From Pseudomonadota bacterium (GTDB taxonomy: Bacteria; Pseudomonadota; Gammaproteobacteria; Steroidobacterales; Steroidobacteraceae): a DNA stretch of 64,000 nucleotides. A program made the position numbers and the translations under genes. Numbering within the stretch: position 1 is the stretch's first letter; every line of letters starts with the position of its first letter. The notes under the pieces are model-generated. The model was not told the DNA's origin and made no database searches. It saw only the letters and a program-made list of their open reading frames with translations. This document shows, piece after piece, positions 18,083 to 27,254 of the stretch. The stretch covers positions 1 to 64,000 of the forward strand of contig JAJZDX010000026.1 in the NCBI GenBank assembly GCA_021805865.1, in the 5' to 3' direction.

Positions 18083-18202
18083 CATCGAGCGACCGCCGGC
18101 CGTTCACCGCACCCGGCGAACGGCTGGACGACTCTCAAGACAGCGGCCTTGCGTGCGGCAGCGATGCCATTGCGTAATGGCGGCAAGCGTGGAGATCCGA
18201 CC

Positions 18203-18829
18203 ATGAACGAACGCGCACTGAATCTCGTCCCCATCGTCGTCGAGCAGACGGCCCGCGGCGAGCGCTCCTACGACATCTACTCCCGGCTGCTCAAGGAGCG
18301 TGTCGTGTTCGTCGTCGGCCAGATAGACGATTATGTCGCCAACGTCGTGGTGGCGCAGCTGCTGTTCCTCGAGTCGGAGAACCCCGAGAAGGACATCGCG
18401 CTGTACATCAATTCACCCGGCGGAGTGGTGAGTTCGGGACTGGCGATCTACGACACCATGCAGTTCGTGAAGCCCGATGTCAGCACCATCTGCATCGGCC
18501 AGGCGGCGAGCATGGGCTCGATCCTGCTCGCCGGCGGAGCTGCCGGCAAGCGCTTCTGCCTGCCGCACGCCCGGATCATGATCCACCAGCCCTTGGGCGG
18601 CGTTCAGGGCCAGGCGACCGACATGGAAATCCATGTGAGGGAGATTCTCGAGACGAGAGAACGGCTGAACTTGATCTACGCCAAGCATACGGGCCAGAGC
18701 GTCGATCGCATCAAGCAGGATACGGACCGGGACCGGTTCATGGATTGGCAGGAGGCGGTGCGCTACGGCTTGATCGACAAGGTGCTCGAGAAGCGCGCAG
18801 ACGGTGCGGCGCCTGGAAAACCGGCCTAG
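18203..18829 (+). CDS. clpP: ATP-dependent Clp protease proteolytic subunit
   Basis: This 208-aa serine peptidase forms the 14-mer degradation chamber used with ClpX. The catalytic Ser is in [10 protein letters not shown] (~101), His in [10 protein letters not shown] (~126) and Asp in DTDRDRFMD (~175). The start at 18203 has GGAG upstream and fits the family N-terminus; an in-frame ATG at 18149 would be too long. clpX lies 468 bases downstream, so clpX may have its own promoter. Confidence 0.97.
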   Translation: MNERALNLVPIVVEQTARGERSYDIYSRLLKERVVFVVGQIDDYVANVVVAQLLFLESENPEKDIALYINSPGGVVSSGLAIYDTMQFVKPDVSTICIGQAASMGSILLAGGAAGKRFCLPHARIMIHQPLGGVQGQATDMEIHVREILETRERLNLIYAKHTGQSVDRIKQDTDRDRFMDWQEAVRYGLIDKVLEKRADGAAPGKPA

Positions 18830-19172
18830 CCGTCCCCATCTTTCCGCTCATGGCATGCTGCGCGGGGGACCGATCCCCGTGCTGTCTGCCCTGCACGAAT
18901 CGACGCCCTCTGGGCGAAGGCGGAAGAATGTTGCTGATGAGACTCGATTCCCTTGCGCGCAATCCTTGCCGGATTTCCTCCCCAGAGGCGCTGGCTCGCT
19001 GACCGGCGCAATCCTTTTTTGTACTGTACATTACACCAGATCTCCGGTCGGGCCTGCTTCGCCGCAGGCACCTCTCCCCAGGCGTGAACACCAAAGCCTT
19101 GGCGCGTACCGCAAGGGTGAAGTGCGTCAAACAAATCCCGCTCAGACAACGATTTGGCCGTGCGCCGGTGCT

Positions 19173-19202
19173 TTGCCTCGCGGCCGGAGCGCGTGCTATA
19201 AG
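19173..19202 (+). promoter_or_regulatory. Candidate sigma-70 promoter for clpX
   Basis: TTGCCT (19173-19178) and TATAAG (19197-19202) are separated by 18 bases, about 95 bases before the clpX ATG, so clpX can probably be transcribed separately from clpP. Confidence 0.5.
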
Positions 19203-19205
19203 AAA

Positions 19206-19254
19206 GACGTCACTTCCGGTGCACCGCGGGCCTTTGGACGCTGTGCGTGACGTC
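19206..19254 (+). repeat. Inverted repeat in clpX leader
   Basis: Perfect 8-base arms GACGTCAC (19206-19213) and GTGACGTC (19247-19254) enclose 33 bases that include a small palindrome CGGTGCACCG. They lie immediately after the candidate -10 box, so they could be an operator or a leader hairpin in clpX mRNA. Confidence 0.4.
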
Positions 19255-19297
19255 TCCGGAATATGATGAATGCCATGCCTCTTGAGGGCTTTTTAAA

Positions 19298-20608
19298 ATG
19301 AGTGACGATTCCCGCGGCCGCCACGACGACGGCAAGCTCCTCTATTGTTCCTTCTGCGGGAAGAGCCAGCATGAGGTACGCAAACTCATCGCCGGCCCCT
19401 CGGTATTCGTGTGCGACGAGTGTGTCGAGCTCTGCAACGACATCATCCGCGAAGAGCTCGAAGATCGCGCGGAGCGCGCTCGGGACAAGCTGCCGAAGCC
19501 CCACGAGATCAAGAAGGTGCTCGATGAGTACGTGATCGGCCAGGAGCGGGCCAAGAAGGTGCTCTCGGTGGCCGTCTACAACCACTACAAGCGGCTGCAG
19601 ACCCGCTCGGGCGGCGCCCGGTCCAAGGAGGATGTCGAGATCGCCAAGAGCAATATCCTGCTCATCGGTCCGACCGGCTGCGGCAAGACCCTGCTCGCCG
19701 AGACGCTGGCGCGGCTGCTCAATGTGCCGTTCACCATCGCCGATGCCACCACGCTCACCGAGGCGGGGTACGTTGGCGAGGATGTCGAGAACATCATCCA
19801 GAAGCTTCTGCAGAAGTGCGACTACGACGTCGAGAAGGCGCAGACGGGCATCGTCTACATCGATGAGATCGACAAGATCTCGCGCAAGTCGGACAATCCG
19901 TCGATCACACGCGATGTCTCCGGAGAGGGGGTGCAGCAGGCGCTGCTCAAGCTCATCGAGGGCACCATTGCCTCGGTGCCGCCGCAGGGCGGACGCAAGC
20001 ATCCGCAGCAGGAGTTCCTGCAGGTCGACACCAGCAACATCCTGTTCATCTGCGGCGGGGCGTTTGCGGGCCTGGAGAAGATCATCCTCAACCGCACGCA
20101 GAAAAGCGGCATCGGCTTCACCTCCGAGGTGCGCACCGCCAATGCGCGTCCGCACGGCAGCGATCTGTTTCACGACGTCGAGCCCGAGGATCTCATCAAG
20201 TATGGCCTGATCCCGGAATTCGTCGGCAGGCTTCCTGTCGTGGCGACGCTCGATGAGCTCGATGAGGGCGCGCTGGTGTCGATCCTGACCCAGCCGAAGA
20301 ACGCGCTCACCAAGCAGTACCGGCGGCTGTTCGAGATGGAGGGCGCTGAGCTCGAGTTTCGTGAGGATGCGTTGCGGGCGGTGGCGCACCGCGCCATGCA
20401 GCGCAAGACCGGCGCGCGGGGCCTGCGCACCATACTTGAGACTGTGCTGCTCGACACCATGTACGACCTGCCGACGCTGCGTGATGTGGCCAAGGTCGTG
20501 GTCGATGAGACGGTGATCGAGGGCGCCACGCAGCCTTACGTGGTGTATCGCTCGGAGGAAGGGCGATCCACGGGCACCGAGGAGCCGCGGCGGGCCGCAG
20601 GGCATTAA
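19298..20608 (+). CDS. clpX: ATP-dependent Clp protease ATP-binding subunit ClpX
   Basis: A 436-aa AAA+ unfoldase that feeds ClpP. The N-terminal zinc-binding domain has C17/C20 (CSFC) and C39/C42 (CDEC); Walker A is GPTGCGKT (~123-130), Walker B IDEIDK, and the ClpP-docking IGF loop is in [10 protein letters not shown] (~268). Length and motifs are normal. A GAGGG lies about 12 bases upstream. Confidence 0.98.
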   Translation: MSDDSRGRHDDGKLLYCSFCGKSQHEVRKLIAGPSVFVCDECVELCNDIIREELEDRAERARDKLPKPHEIKKVLDEYVIGQERAKKVLSVAVYNHYKRLQTRSGGARSKEDVEIAKSNILLIGPTGCGKTLLAETLARLLNVPFTIADATTLTEAGYVGEDVENIIQKLLQKCDYDVEKAQTGIVYIDEIDKISRKSDNPSITRDVSGEGVQQALLKLIEGTIASVPPQGGRKHPQQEFLQVDTSNILFICGGAFAGLEKIILNRTQKSGIGFTSEVRTANARPHGSDLFHDVEPEDLIKYGLIPEFVGRLPVVATLDELDEGALVSILTQPKNALTKQYRRLFEMEGAELEFREDALRAVAHRAMQRKTGARGLRTILETVLLDTMYDLPTLRDVAKVVVDETVIEGATQPYVVYRSEEGRSTGTEEPRRAAGH

Positions 20609-20810
20609 GATTGTTTTTCCGCCGGGCGGCGTACGGGGATCGTGCCCGGCACGACGCAGACGGTGAGCTGTGCAGCAACGAACGGCCGCGCTGGATTGCG
20701 CGGGTCTCTGAGAGCCGCAACCGCAAAGTCCGGAAGTGGCGCTGGGAAACGGTGCACTGCAGCCAGGGAAGGCCAGTGCGATGTGTCCGCCAGGGCAGCC
20801 TGCGGCAGTC

Positions 20811-20860
20811 GTGTAGGGTCTTGCGGGAGTCGCCTCGGCGATTTTCGCCATTGAAATAGA
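20811..20860 (+). repeat. lon-flanking repeat, upstream copy
   Basis: This 50-base element just before the lon start is nearly identical to the last unit of the array downstream of lon (23586-23632): it shares GGGTCTTGCGG, a TCGCCTCGGCGATTT hairpin core and CGCCA/TTGA-AATA. It ends 10 bases before the lon GTG, so part of it is in the lon leader. Confidence 0.6.
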
Positions 20861-20870
20861 GAGTTCGAGC

Positions 20871-23324
20871 GTGTCTGAAACCAGCTCAGTCCCCCAGCTG
20901 TCAAGCGACGCCCAGCGAGGCGTGCCGGTATTGCCGTTGCGGGACGTCGTCGTCTATCCGCACATGGTGATCCCGCTGTTCGTCGGCCGGGAGAAATCCA
21001 TCCAAGCGCTCGATGTGGCCATGCGTACCGACCGGCGCATCATGCTGGTCGCGCAGAAGCAGGCCGACATCGATGATCCCAAGGGCGATGACCTGTATCG
21101 CGTCGGTACGGTGGCCACTATTTTGCAGTTGCTGAAACTGCCCGACGGCACGGTGAAGGTGCTGGTCGAGGGGGTCGATCGTGCCCGCATCGACCGCCTT
21201 ACCGCGGGGGACTACTACTCGGCGGAGATCGAGCTGCTGCCCGATGCCGAGCCCTACGACGAGCGCGAGATGGACGTGATGGCGCGCTCGGTGATTTCGC
21301 AGTTCGAGCAGTATGTCAAGCTCAACAAGAAAGTCCCGCCGGAGGTGCTGACCGCGCTCGCCGGGATTGAGCAGGCCGGGCGCCTGGCCGACACGGTGGC
21401 CGCGCACATGTCGGTCAAGCTTGCCGAGAAGCAGAAGGTGCTCGAGATCCTCGATGTCAAAAAGCGCCTCGAGCACATCCTGGTCGCCATCGAGGGCGAG
21501 CTCGATGTGCTGCAGATCGAGAAGCGCATCCGCGGACGGGTCAAGGCTCAGATGGAGAAGAGCCAGCGCGAGTACTACCTCAACGAGCAGATGAAGGCCA
21601 TCCAGAAGGAACTCGGTGAGATGGACGAGGGCGGCAATGAGCTGTCCGAGCTCGAGGGCAAGATCGCCCGCGCCGGCATGCCCAAGGAGGCGCGCGACAA
21701 GGCGAGCAGCGAGCTCAACAAGCTCAAGATGATGTCGCCGATGTCCGCCGAGGCAACGGTGGTGCGCAACTACATCGACTGGCTGGTGAAGGTGCCGTGG
21801 AAGAAACGCACCAAGATCCTGAAGGACATCGCCAAGGCCGAGCAGGTGCTCGAGGAAGATCATTACGGGCTCGAGAAGGTCAAGGAGCGCATCGTCGAAT
21901 ACCTCGCCGTGCAGCAGAGGGTCGAGAAGCTCAAGGGGCCGATCCTGTGCCTGGTCGGTCCGCCGGGGGTGGGCAAGACCTCCCTCGGTCAGAGCATCGC
22001 GCGGGCCACCAACCGAAAGTTCGTGCGCATGTCCCTGGGCGGAGTGCGCGATGAGGCCGAGATTCGCGGGCATAGACGCACGTACATCGGCTCTCTTCCG
22101 GGAAAGATCGTGCAGAATATGGCGAAGGCCGGGGTGCACAACCCGCTGTTCCTGCTCGACGAGGTCGACAAGATGTCGATGGACTTCCGCGGCGACCCCT
22201 CCTCGGCGCTGCTCGAGGTGCTCGACCCGGAACAGAACTCGACTTTCAACGATCACTATCTCGAGGTCGATCTCGACCTCTCGGAAGTGATGTTCGTCTG
22301 CACGGCGAACAGTATGAACATCCCGGCGCCGCTCCTCGATCGCATGGAGGTGATTCGCCTCCCCGGCTACACCGAGGACGAAAAGATGAACATCGCGCGG
22401 CGCTATCTGGTGCCGAAGCAGATGAAGAGCAACGGACTGAAGGACGATGAGCTGAGGACCTCCGACGCCGCTCTGCTTGATATCGTGCGCTACTACACGC
22501 GTGAGGCCGGCGTGCGCAACCTGGAGCGGGAGATCGCCAAGATCTGCCGCAAGGCCGTCAAGCAGATGTTGCTGCACAAGAAGGACGAGACCCAGGTCAC
22601 CGTCACGCCGCGCAATCTCGACAAGTTCCTCGGGGTGCGCCGTTTCCGCTACGGCAAGGCCGAGGACGAGAACCGCATCGGGCAGGTCACGGGGCTCGCC
22701 TGGACGGAGGTCGGCGGCGAGCTGCTCACCATCGAGGCGGCCGTGGTGCCGGGCAAGGGCAAGCTCCAGCACACCGGGCAGCTCGGGGAAGTGATGCAGG
22801 AGTCGATTCAGGCTGCAATGACCGTGGTGCGCTCCCGCGCGCAGGTGCTCGGGCTCGAGCCCGAGTTTTACCAAAAGCACGATGTGCACCTGCACATCCC
22901 CGAGGGAGCAACTCCCAAGGACGGCCCGAGTGCCGGCATCGGCATGTGCACGGCGCTGGTCTCGGCGCTCACCCGGATTCCGGTGCGCTCGGATGTGGCC
23001 ATGACCGGGGAGATCACCCTGCGCGGGGAAGTGCTGCCGATCGGCGGGCTGAAGGAGAAGCTTCTGGCCGCGCACCGCGGGGGCATCAAGACGGTGCTGA
23101 TTCCGGATGAGAACCAGAAGGACCTGGTCGAGATCCCGGACAACATCAAGGGCAATCTCGAGATCAAGCCGGTCAAGTGGATCGACGAGGTGCTCGGGTT
23201 GTCGCTGACCCAACAGCCCGTGCCGCTGCCGCAGACCGCGCCGCCTCCGGCGCCGGAGGCGGTGGCAGAGACCGCCCGGCGCGGCCGGCGCAACGGGCGC
23301 AAGCAGACCGTCCCCGCGCATTGA
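20871..23324 (+). CDS. lon: ATP-dependent protease Lon
   Basis: An 817-aa AAA+ serine protease for damaged and regulatory proteins in the cytosol. The N-terminal substrate-binding domain ([13 protein letters not shown]), Walker [10 protein letters not shown] (~363), and the catalytic dyad Ser in [10 protein letters not shown] (~686-690) and Lys in [10 protein letters not shown] (~728) are present. The C-terminal tail is Pro/Ala then Arg/Lys-rich ([11 protein letters not shown]), longer than in E. coli. The start is a GTG at 20871. It is bracketed by copies of a repeat family. Confidence 0.98.
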   Translation: MSETSSVPQLSSDAQRGVPVLPLRDVVVYPHMVIPLFVGREKSIQALDVAMRTDRRIMLVAQKQADIDDPKGDDLYRVGTVATILQLLKLPDGTVKVLVEGVDRARIDRLTAGDYYSAEIELLPDAEPYDEREMDVMARSVISQFEQYVKLNKKVPPEVLTALAGIEQAGRLADTVAAHMSVKLAEKQKVLEILDVKKRLEHILVAIEGELDVLQIEKRIRGRVKAQMEKSQREYYLNEQMKAIQKELGEMDEGGNELSELEGKIARAGMPKEARDKASSELNKLKMMSPMSAEATVVRNYIDWLVKVPWKKRTKILKDIAKAEQVLEEDHYGLEKVKERIVEYLAVQQRVEKLKGPILCLVGPPGVGKTSLGQSIARATNRKFVRMSLGGVRDEAEIRGHRRTYIGSLPGKIVQNMAKAGVHNPLFLLDEVDKMSMDFRGDPSSALLEVLDPEQNSTFNDHYLEVDLDLSEVMFVCTANSMNIPAPLLDRMEVIRLPGYTEDEKMNIARRYLVPKQMKSNGLKDDELRTSDAALLDIVRYYTREAGVRNLEREIAKICRKAVKQMLLHKKDETQVTVTPRNLDKFLGVRRFRYGKAEDENRIGQVTGLAWTEVGGELLTIEAAVVPGKGKLQHTGQLGEVMQESIQAAMTVVRSRAQVLGLEPEFYQKHDVHLHIPEGATPKDGPSAGIGMCTALVSALTRIPVRSDVAMTGEITLRGEVLPIGGLKEKLLAAHRGGIKTVLIPDENQKDLVEIPDNIKGNLEIKPVKWIDEVLGLSLTQQPVPLPQTAPPPAPEAVAETARRGRRNGRKQTVPAH

Positions 23325-23376
23325 CCGGAGCGGTATCGGACGTCGCTCTTTCCCGGCGCGAAGCGCCGCAGCAGGT

Positions 23377-23401
23377 ACGAGGTTCGCTCAGCGAACCTCG
23401 T
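23377..23401 (+). repeat. 12-bp perfect inverted repeat downstream of lon
   Basis: ACGAGGTTCGCT and its exact complement flank a single C. It lies 53 bases after the lon stop, preceded by a smaller CGGCGC/GCGCCG hairpin at 23354-23368. No T-run follows, so it is at most a terminator-like or mRNA-stabilising structure. Confidence 0.5.
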
Positions 23402-23429
23402 AAGTCCTGCGCGCAGCGCACGGGAAGGC

Positions 23430-23632
23430 GTGGGGTCTTGCGGAAATCGCCTCTTGAGTTGGCGCGGTCCAGCGCGCGCAGGGCCGATCCCAAGCGCGCG
23501 GGAGATGTGTGGGGTCTTGCGGAGATCGCCCCTTGAGTTGGCGCGGTCCAGCGCGCGCAGGGCCGATCCCAAGCGCGCGGGAGATGTGTGGGGTCTTGCG
23601 GAAATCGCCTCGGCGATTTCCGCCAATTGAAT
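23430..23632 (+). repeat. 79-bp tandem repeat array (2.5 units)
   Basis: Unit 1 is 23430-23508, unit 2 is 23509-23587 (two substitutions) and a partial unit 3 runs 23588-23632. Each starts GTGGGGTCTTGCGG. Units 1-2 replace the second hairpin arm with CTTGAGTTGGCGCGG; unit 3 instead completes a 12-bp hairpin (23598-23623) around TC. The partial unit matches the element upstream of lon. The array ends two bases before tRNA-Val. Confidence 0.85.
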
Positions 23633-23634
23633 AA

Positions 23635-23710
23635 GGGTGCTTAGCTCAGCTGGTAGAGCGTCGCCTTTACACGGCGAATGTCGGGGGTTCGAGTCCCTCA
23701 GCACCCACCA
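23635..23710 (+). tRNA. tRNA-Val (anticodon TAC)
   Basis: A 76-nt cloverleaf with acceptor GGGTGCT/AGCACCC, anticodon stem TCGCC/GGCGA around TTTACAC (anticodon TAC), T arm GGTTCGAGTCC and encoded CCA. The integrase relic begins right after it, so the gene's 3' end was probably an integration site. I did not find a second copy of the 3' end downstream. Confidence 0.95.
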
Positions 23711-24502
23711 TCCCCGGCGGACATTCGGCCCGTGGTGCTCGGCATCGAGGCCGAGGGGCACGCCGAGAATGCCCGCCGCGTGCTGCGCTACGGCGTGGCG
23801 CTGGGAGAGGCCGAGCGGCGACGTGGCCGCCGACCTGGGCGACGTGCCGACGGAGGCGCAAGCGACGAAATACTCGACCTTGACCCGTCCTGCCGAGATT
23901 GCCGATCTGATGAAGGCGATCCACGGTTACGCTGGCGACCCGAGCACGGTCTGCTGCCTGCGCATCCTTCCGCACGTGTTCACTCGACCCGGCGAGCCGC
24001 GCAACGCCCGCTGACCTGAATTCGATCTGGACGGACCCGAGCCGCTTTGGCGCATACCCGGCGAGCGCATGAAGATGCGCCGCAAGAATCCCGGCGAACA
24101 TCTGGTGCCACTGTCGATTCAAGCGGCGGGACTGCTCAAGGAACTGCGCGGCATCACCGGGACCAACGCACACGGTCTGCTGTTTCCCGGTCTGGTGGCC
24201 GGCAAGCCGATATCCGATGCCACCCTGGGGCAAGCCCTGCGCCGGCTGGGATACGGTCCTGATCGCATCGTGCCGCATGGATTCCGCGCGATGGCGAGCA
24301 CGGCGCTAAACGAACAAGGGCACCCGCCCGACATCATCGAGTTGCAGTTGGCGCACCGGGACTTAAGCAATGGGCGATCTACCACCGCGCGCCCCGCCTG
24401 CCCGAGCGGCGGGCAATGATGCAATCGTGGAGCGACTATCTGGACGCGCTTCGCACTGGCGCAAACGTGGTGCCGTTTCGTCGACCCGGCGGCGCTGCCT
24501 GA
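23711..24502 (+). pseudogene. Decayed tyrosine-recombinase (P4-type) integrase
   Basis: Three reading-frame segments together give the C-terminal two-thirds of an integrase: HAENARRVLRYGVALG (frame 2), then DVAADLGDVPTEAQATKYS to FTRPGEPRNAR, then the catalytic half with ERMKMRRKNPGEHLVPLS, HGFRAMASTALNEQGH and LQLAHRDL, then LPERRAMMQSWSDYLDALR in another frame. A frameshift lies near 23810, an in-frame TGA at 24012 sits where the family has Trp (NAxWTEFDLDG), and another frameshift lies near 24365. The N-terminus is missing. It is a relic of an element that used tRNA-Val. Confidence 0.85.
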
Positions 24503-24521
24503 ATCATCCGAACGCCTACCA

Positions 24522-24550
24522 TTGCATCGCGTATCGTTACGCGATACGCT
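24522..24550 (+). promoter_or_regulatory. higBA promoter and operator
   Basis: TTGCAT (24522-24527) and TACGCT (24545-24550) with a 17-base spacer form a promoter just before the higB ATG (24556). An 8-base inverted repeat GCGTATCG/CGATACGC (24529-24549, 5-base centre) overlaps the spacer and -10 box, the expected place for autoregulation by the HigA antitoxin. The mRNA would be nearly leaderless. Confidence 0.6.
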
Positions 24551-24555
24551 AGAGC

Positions 24556-24834
24556 ATGATTAGAAGCTTCCGGCATGACGGCCTTGAGCGGTTCTTCCGG
24601 ACTGGCTCCAAGGCCGGCATCCGGCCTGAACACGCCAAGCGGCTGAATGTGCAGCTTGGCCGCCTAGATGGGGCGATCTGCCCGGACGATATGAACATGC
24701 CCGATTGGCGCTTTCACGGATTGCACGGTGACCTTGCCGGGCACTACGCGGTTTCGGTGAGCGGCAATTGGCGGCTCACGTTCAAGTTCGAGGGCAAGGA
24801 TGCCGTGCTGGTCGATTATCAGGACTATCACTGA
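24556..24834 (+). CDS. higB: HigB-type (RelE superfamily) toxin
   Basis: The 92-aa product starts MIRSFRHDGLERFF and contains LNVQLGRLDGA, WRFHGLHGDLAGHYAVSVSGNWRLTF and ends DAVLVDYQDYH, typical of the HigB/GraT group of ribosome-dependent mRNA endonucleases. The strand-loop with NWRLTF is intact, so the toxin may be functional. It lies 11 bases before the antitoxin gene (toxin first, as in higBA). It sits in the eroded tRNA-Val island, where addiction could explain its preservation. Confidence 0.88.
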   Translation: MIRSFRHDGLERFFRTGSKAGIRPEHAKRLNVQLGRLDGAICPDDMNMPDWRFHGLHGDLAGHYAVSVSGNWRLTFKFEGKDAVLVDYQDYH

Positions 24835-24845
24835 CGGAGACACTC

Positions 24846-25142
24846 ATGACTCGCATGTACAACCCCCCGCATCCCGGCGCGGTCCTGGCGGATACCGTGC
24901 TGCGCAAGGACGGCGGCATCACCGTGACCGAGTTTGCCAAGCGGCTGCGCGTGTCTCGCGTGGCGCTCTCCCGCGTAGTCAATGGACGCGCTGCGGTGAG
25001 CGCGGAGCTTGCAATCCGGCTTGCTACCGCACTCGGCGGCTCGGCGGAATCGTGGCTCAATATGCAGACCGCCTACGACCTGTGGCACGCCGAAAAGAAG
25101 CGTCGCCCGAAGATTGCACCGATGCGCGAGGCAACGGCCTGA
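24846..25142 (+). CDS. higA: HigA-type antitoxin (XRE-family regulator)
   Basis: The 98-aa protein starts near PPHPGAVLADTVL, the HigA signature, followed by a helix-turn-helix (TVTEFAKRLRVSRVALSRVVNGR) and SAESWLNMQTAYDLW. It should bind and neutralise HigB and repress the operon through the inverted repeat at 24529-24549. The gene follows higB with an 11-base gap. Confidence 0.9.
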   Translation: MTRMYNPPHPGAVLADTVLRKDGGITVTEFAKRLRVSRVALSRVVNGRAAVSAELAIRLATALGGSAESWLNMQTAYDLWHAEKKRRPKIAPMREATA

Positions 25143-25257
25143 CCTGACATACGAACCTGCCGCGCATACCTTGCCGCTGATCCCGGCGGGGGAAAAGGCC
25201 GCATCCTGGCGGCCCTGGCGCGGCGGCTCTTTCAGGAAGCGTCTACAGGAGGCGCGC

Positions 25258-25491
25258 ATGGTCAAGAAGTCACTCGCGGGCCCCGAATCGCAGCGGCGCG
25301 TTCAGGAAGCGTGTGCAAGCGCATGGACGGTGCTGCGCGAGTGCAAAGGCGACCTGCATACACTGGCGGTTGCATTTCAGGGCGCGGTGATCGCCCGCGG
25401 GCTGCGCGGCAATGCTGAGGCGGCGAAGCAGTGGAAGAAGGACTGCCGCATGGTCCCGCCCGCGGTCGCGGCCGGGTTTTCGATGGGATAG
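25258..25491 (+). CDS. Hypothetical protein, 77 aa
   Basis: The ATG at 25258 is preceded by a strong AGGAGG seven bases away. The product (MVKKSLAGPESQRRVQEAC, later GAVIARGLRGNAEAAKQWKKDC) is mostly helical with three cysteines and no membrane segment. It lies 115 bases after higA and appears to be the last gene of the tRNA-Val island. I do not recognise the family. Confidence 0.55.
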   Translation: MVKKSLAGPESQRRVQEACASAWTVLRECKGDLHTLAVAFQGAVIARGLRGNAEAAKQWKKDCRMVPPAVAAGFSMG

Positions 25492-25621
25492 CGCGCCGGT
25501 GATCGGCAGGTCTTGCCGGCCGACATCACCTCCGCCCTGCATCGGCTCGACCCGCCGGCCCGCGCGGCGTAGGATCGCGCGAGCCTCCGCAGAACACTTC
25601 GAATCGCAAAGGAGCCCCCGC

Positions 25622-27196
25622 GTGCGACGAACTCTCACAGCGTTTCTCACCACTGCCGCGTTGGCACTGGCGCCCGTGTGCTTCGCTGCGCGTGCTGCGG
25701 CGAAGCACGGCGCCGTGCCCGCGGCGCCCAAGGCAAGAACCGTGATCACCCGCGGCAGCGTGGTGATCGACGGCCGGCGCATCGCCTATACCGCCACGGC
25801 CGGCACGATCATTCTGCGCAACCAGGCCGGTGAGCCCACGGCCAGCATGTTCTACGTCGCCTATACCAAGGACGGCGTGCGCGATCCGGGCAAGCGCCCC
25901 GTCACTTTCGCTTACAACGGAGGGCCGGGCTTCGCTTCGGCGTTGGTTGACGTCGGCGGCTTCGGGCCGCGCCGCCTCGAGTGGCCGGCGCCGGGGCAGA
26001 TCGAGGCCGAGCAGCCGCCCTATCGCCTGGTGCCCAACCACTACAGCATCCTCAAATCGACCGACCTGGTGTTCATCGACGCGGTGGGCACCGGCTACAG
26101 CCGCATCGTCGGCGCCGGCAAGCCGGCGATGTTCTACGGCATCAATGCCGATGCCCAAGCCTTTACTCAATTCATCGAGCGCTACATCCAACAATACGGC
26201 CGCTTCGAATCCCCCAAGTTCCTGCTGGGCGAGAGCTACGGCACCACGCGCTCGGCGGTATTGGCTCAGGACTTGGTGGGCCAGGGGGTCTATCTCGATG
26301 GGGTAATTCTTTGCTCGACGGTGCTGGATTTCCCGACGTTGAACTTCACACCGGGCAACGACCTGCCCTACGAGCTGTACCTGCCCTCCTACGCGGCGGT
26401 GGCCTGGTACCATCATCGGCTCGACCCGCAGCCACCGGATCTTGCGGCTCTGGTGAGCCGGGTCGAGCGCTTCGCCGGCGGCTCGTATGCGCAGGCTCTG
26501 TTCGAGGGCTCGGCCCTGCCGGCGAAGCAGAAGGCGCAGCTCGCCGCCCGGCTCGCCCGCTATACCGGCTTGCCGGCCACGCTGTGGGAGCGGGCGAACC
26601 TTCGTATCCCGCTGTCGGTGTTCCAACGGCGCCTGCTGGGCAGCGCCACGAGCACCGCGCGTTTCGATGCGCGCTTTACCACGCCGGAGCTGCAACCTCT
26701 GATGACGGAGCAGGGCGACTCGGCCGCCGGCGCTGCCACCACCGCGCTCTGGGGTGTGTTGAGCGCCGGCTTCGATGAGTACCTGCAGCACGGGCTCCAC
26801 TACCACAGCGAGCGCCTGTACGTGCAGAGCAGCGCCGCGGCATTCAAAGCCTGGGACTGGGGCCGCTACCAGCCGCCGCTCAGCGAGCTTGACCAGGGCG
26901 TGGGCACCAACCAGAGCGTGATGCACGTGAACAACGTGGCGCCGGCGCTGGCCCGGGCGATGAGCAACGATCCCGGCATGCGGCTCATGCTCAATAACGG
27001 CTGGTTCGACATGGCGACGCCGTTCTTCGCGACTCACTACACCATCGCGCACATGGGGCTGCCCGCATCGCTCGAGAAGAACATCCACGAGTACTACTAT
27101 CCCGTCGGGCACATGCTTTACCTCAATCCCGCCGTGCTGCCGCAGCTGGCGCACAACATCGATGCCTTCATCGCCGGCGCCACTCGGCGCGGCTGA
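25622..27196 (+). CDS. Exported S10-family serine carboxypeptidase
   Basis: A 524-aa secreted or periplasmic peptidase. The N-terminal ~24 residues form a signal peptide (TAFLTTAALALAPVCFA). NGGPGFASAL is the oxyanion-hole motif, the nucleophile is in LLGESYGTTRS (~205), the acid in NGWFDMATP (~463) and the base in YPVGHMLYL (~497), so the S10 triad is complete. A GTG at 25622 with AGGAG upstream is the start; the frame open to 25412 has no better one. It may release C-terminal residues from imported peptides. ppk2 follows 58 bases later on the same strand. Confidence 0.9.
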   Translation: MRRTLTAFLTTAALALAPVCFAARAAAKHGAVPAAPKARTVITRGSVVIDGRRIAYTATAGTIILRNQAGEPTASMFYVAYTKDGVRDPGKRPVTFAYNGGPGFASALVDVGGFGPRRLEWPAPGQIEAEQPPYRLVPNHYSILKSTDLVFIDAVGTGYSRIVGAGKPAMFYGINADAQAFTQFIERYIQQYGRFESPKFLLGESYGTTRSAVLAQDLVGQGVYLDGVILCSTVLDFPTLNFTPGNDLPYELYLPSYAAVAWYHHRLDPQPPDLAALVSRVERFAGGSYAQALFEGSALPAKQKAQLAARLARYTGLPATLWERANLRIPLSVFQRRLLGSATSTARFDARFTTPELQPLMTEQGDSAAGAATTALWGVLSAGFDEYLQHGLHYHSERLYVQSSAAAFKAWDWGRYQPPLSELDQGVGTNQSVMHVNNVAPALARAMSNDPGMRLMLNNGWFDMATPFFATHYTIAHMGLPASLEKNIHEYYYPVGHMLYLNPAVLPQLAHNIDAFIAGATRRG

Positions 27197-27254
27197 CCGC
27201 GGCTGCGGCTCTTGCGTATCGACGGTGCGGGAGCGCGGGTGTACGAGCTAGGCC

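Larger units (their letters stand above)
18830..19297. other. clpP-clpX intergenic region
   Basis: No gene is convincing here: short frames on both strands have no family resemblance. The 3' part contains a candidate promoter (19173-19202) and an inverted repeat (19206-19254) upstream of clpX. The length is larger than is usual between clpP and clpX. Confidence 0.5.

Noticed and set aside
20901-23321. 806-codon open frame antisense to lon
   Set aside because: Shadow of lon with no domain resemblance and no ribosome binding site.
23430-23632. Possible CRISPR array
   Set aside because: The units are contiguous 79-bp tandem repeats with no variable spacers and no cas genes nearby.
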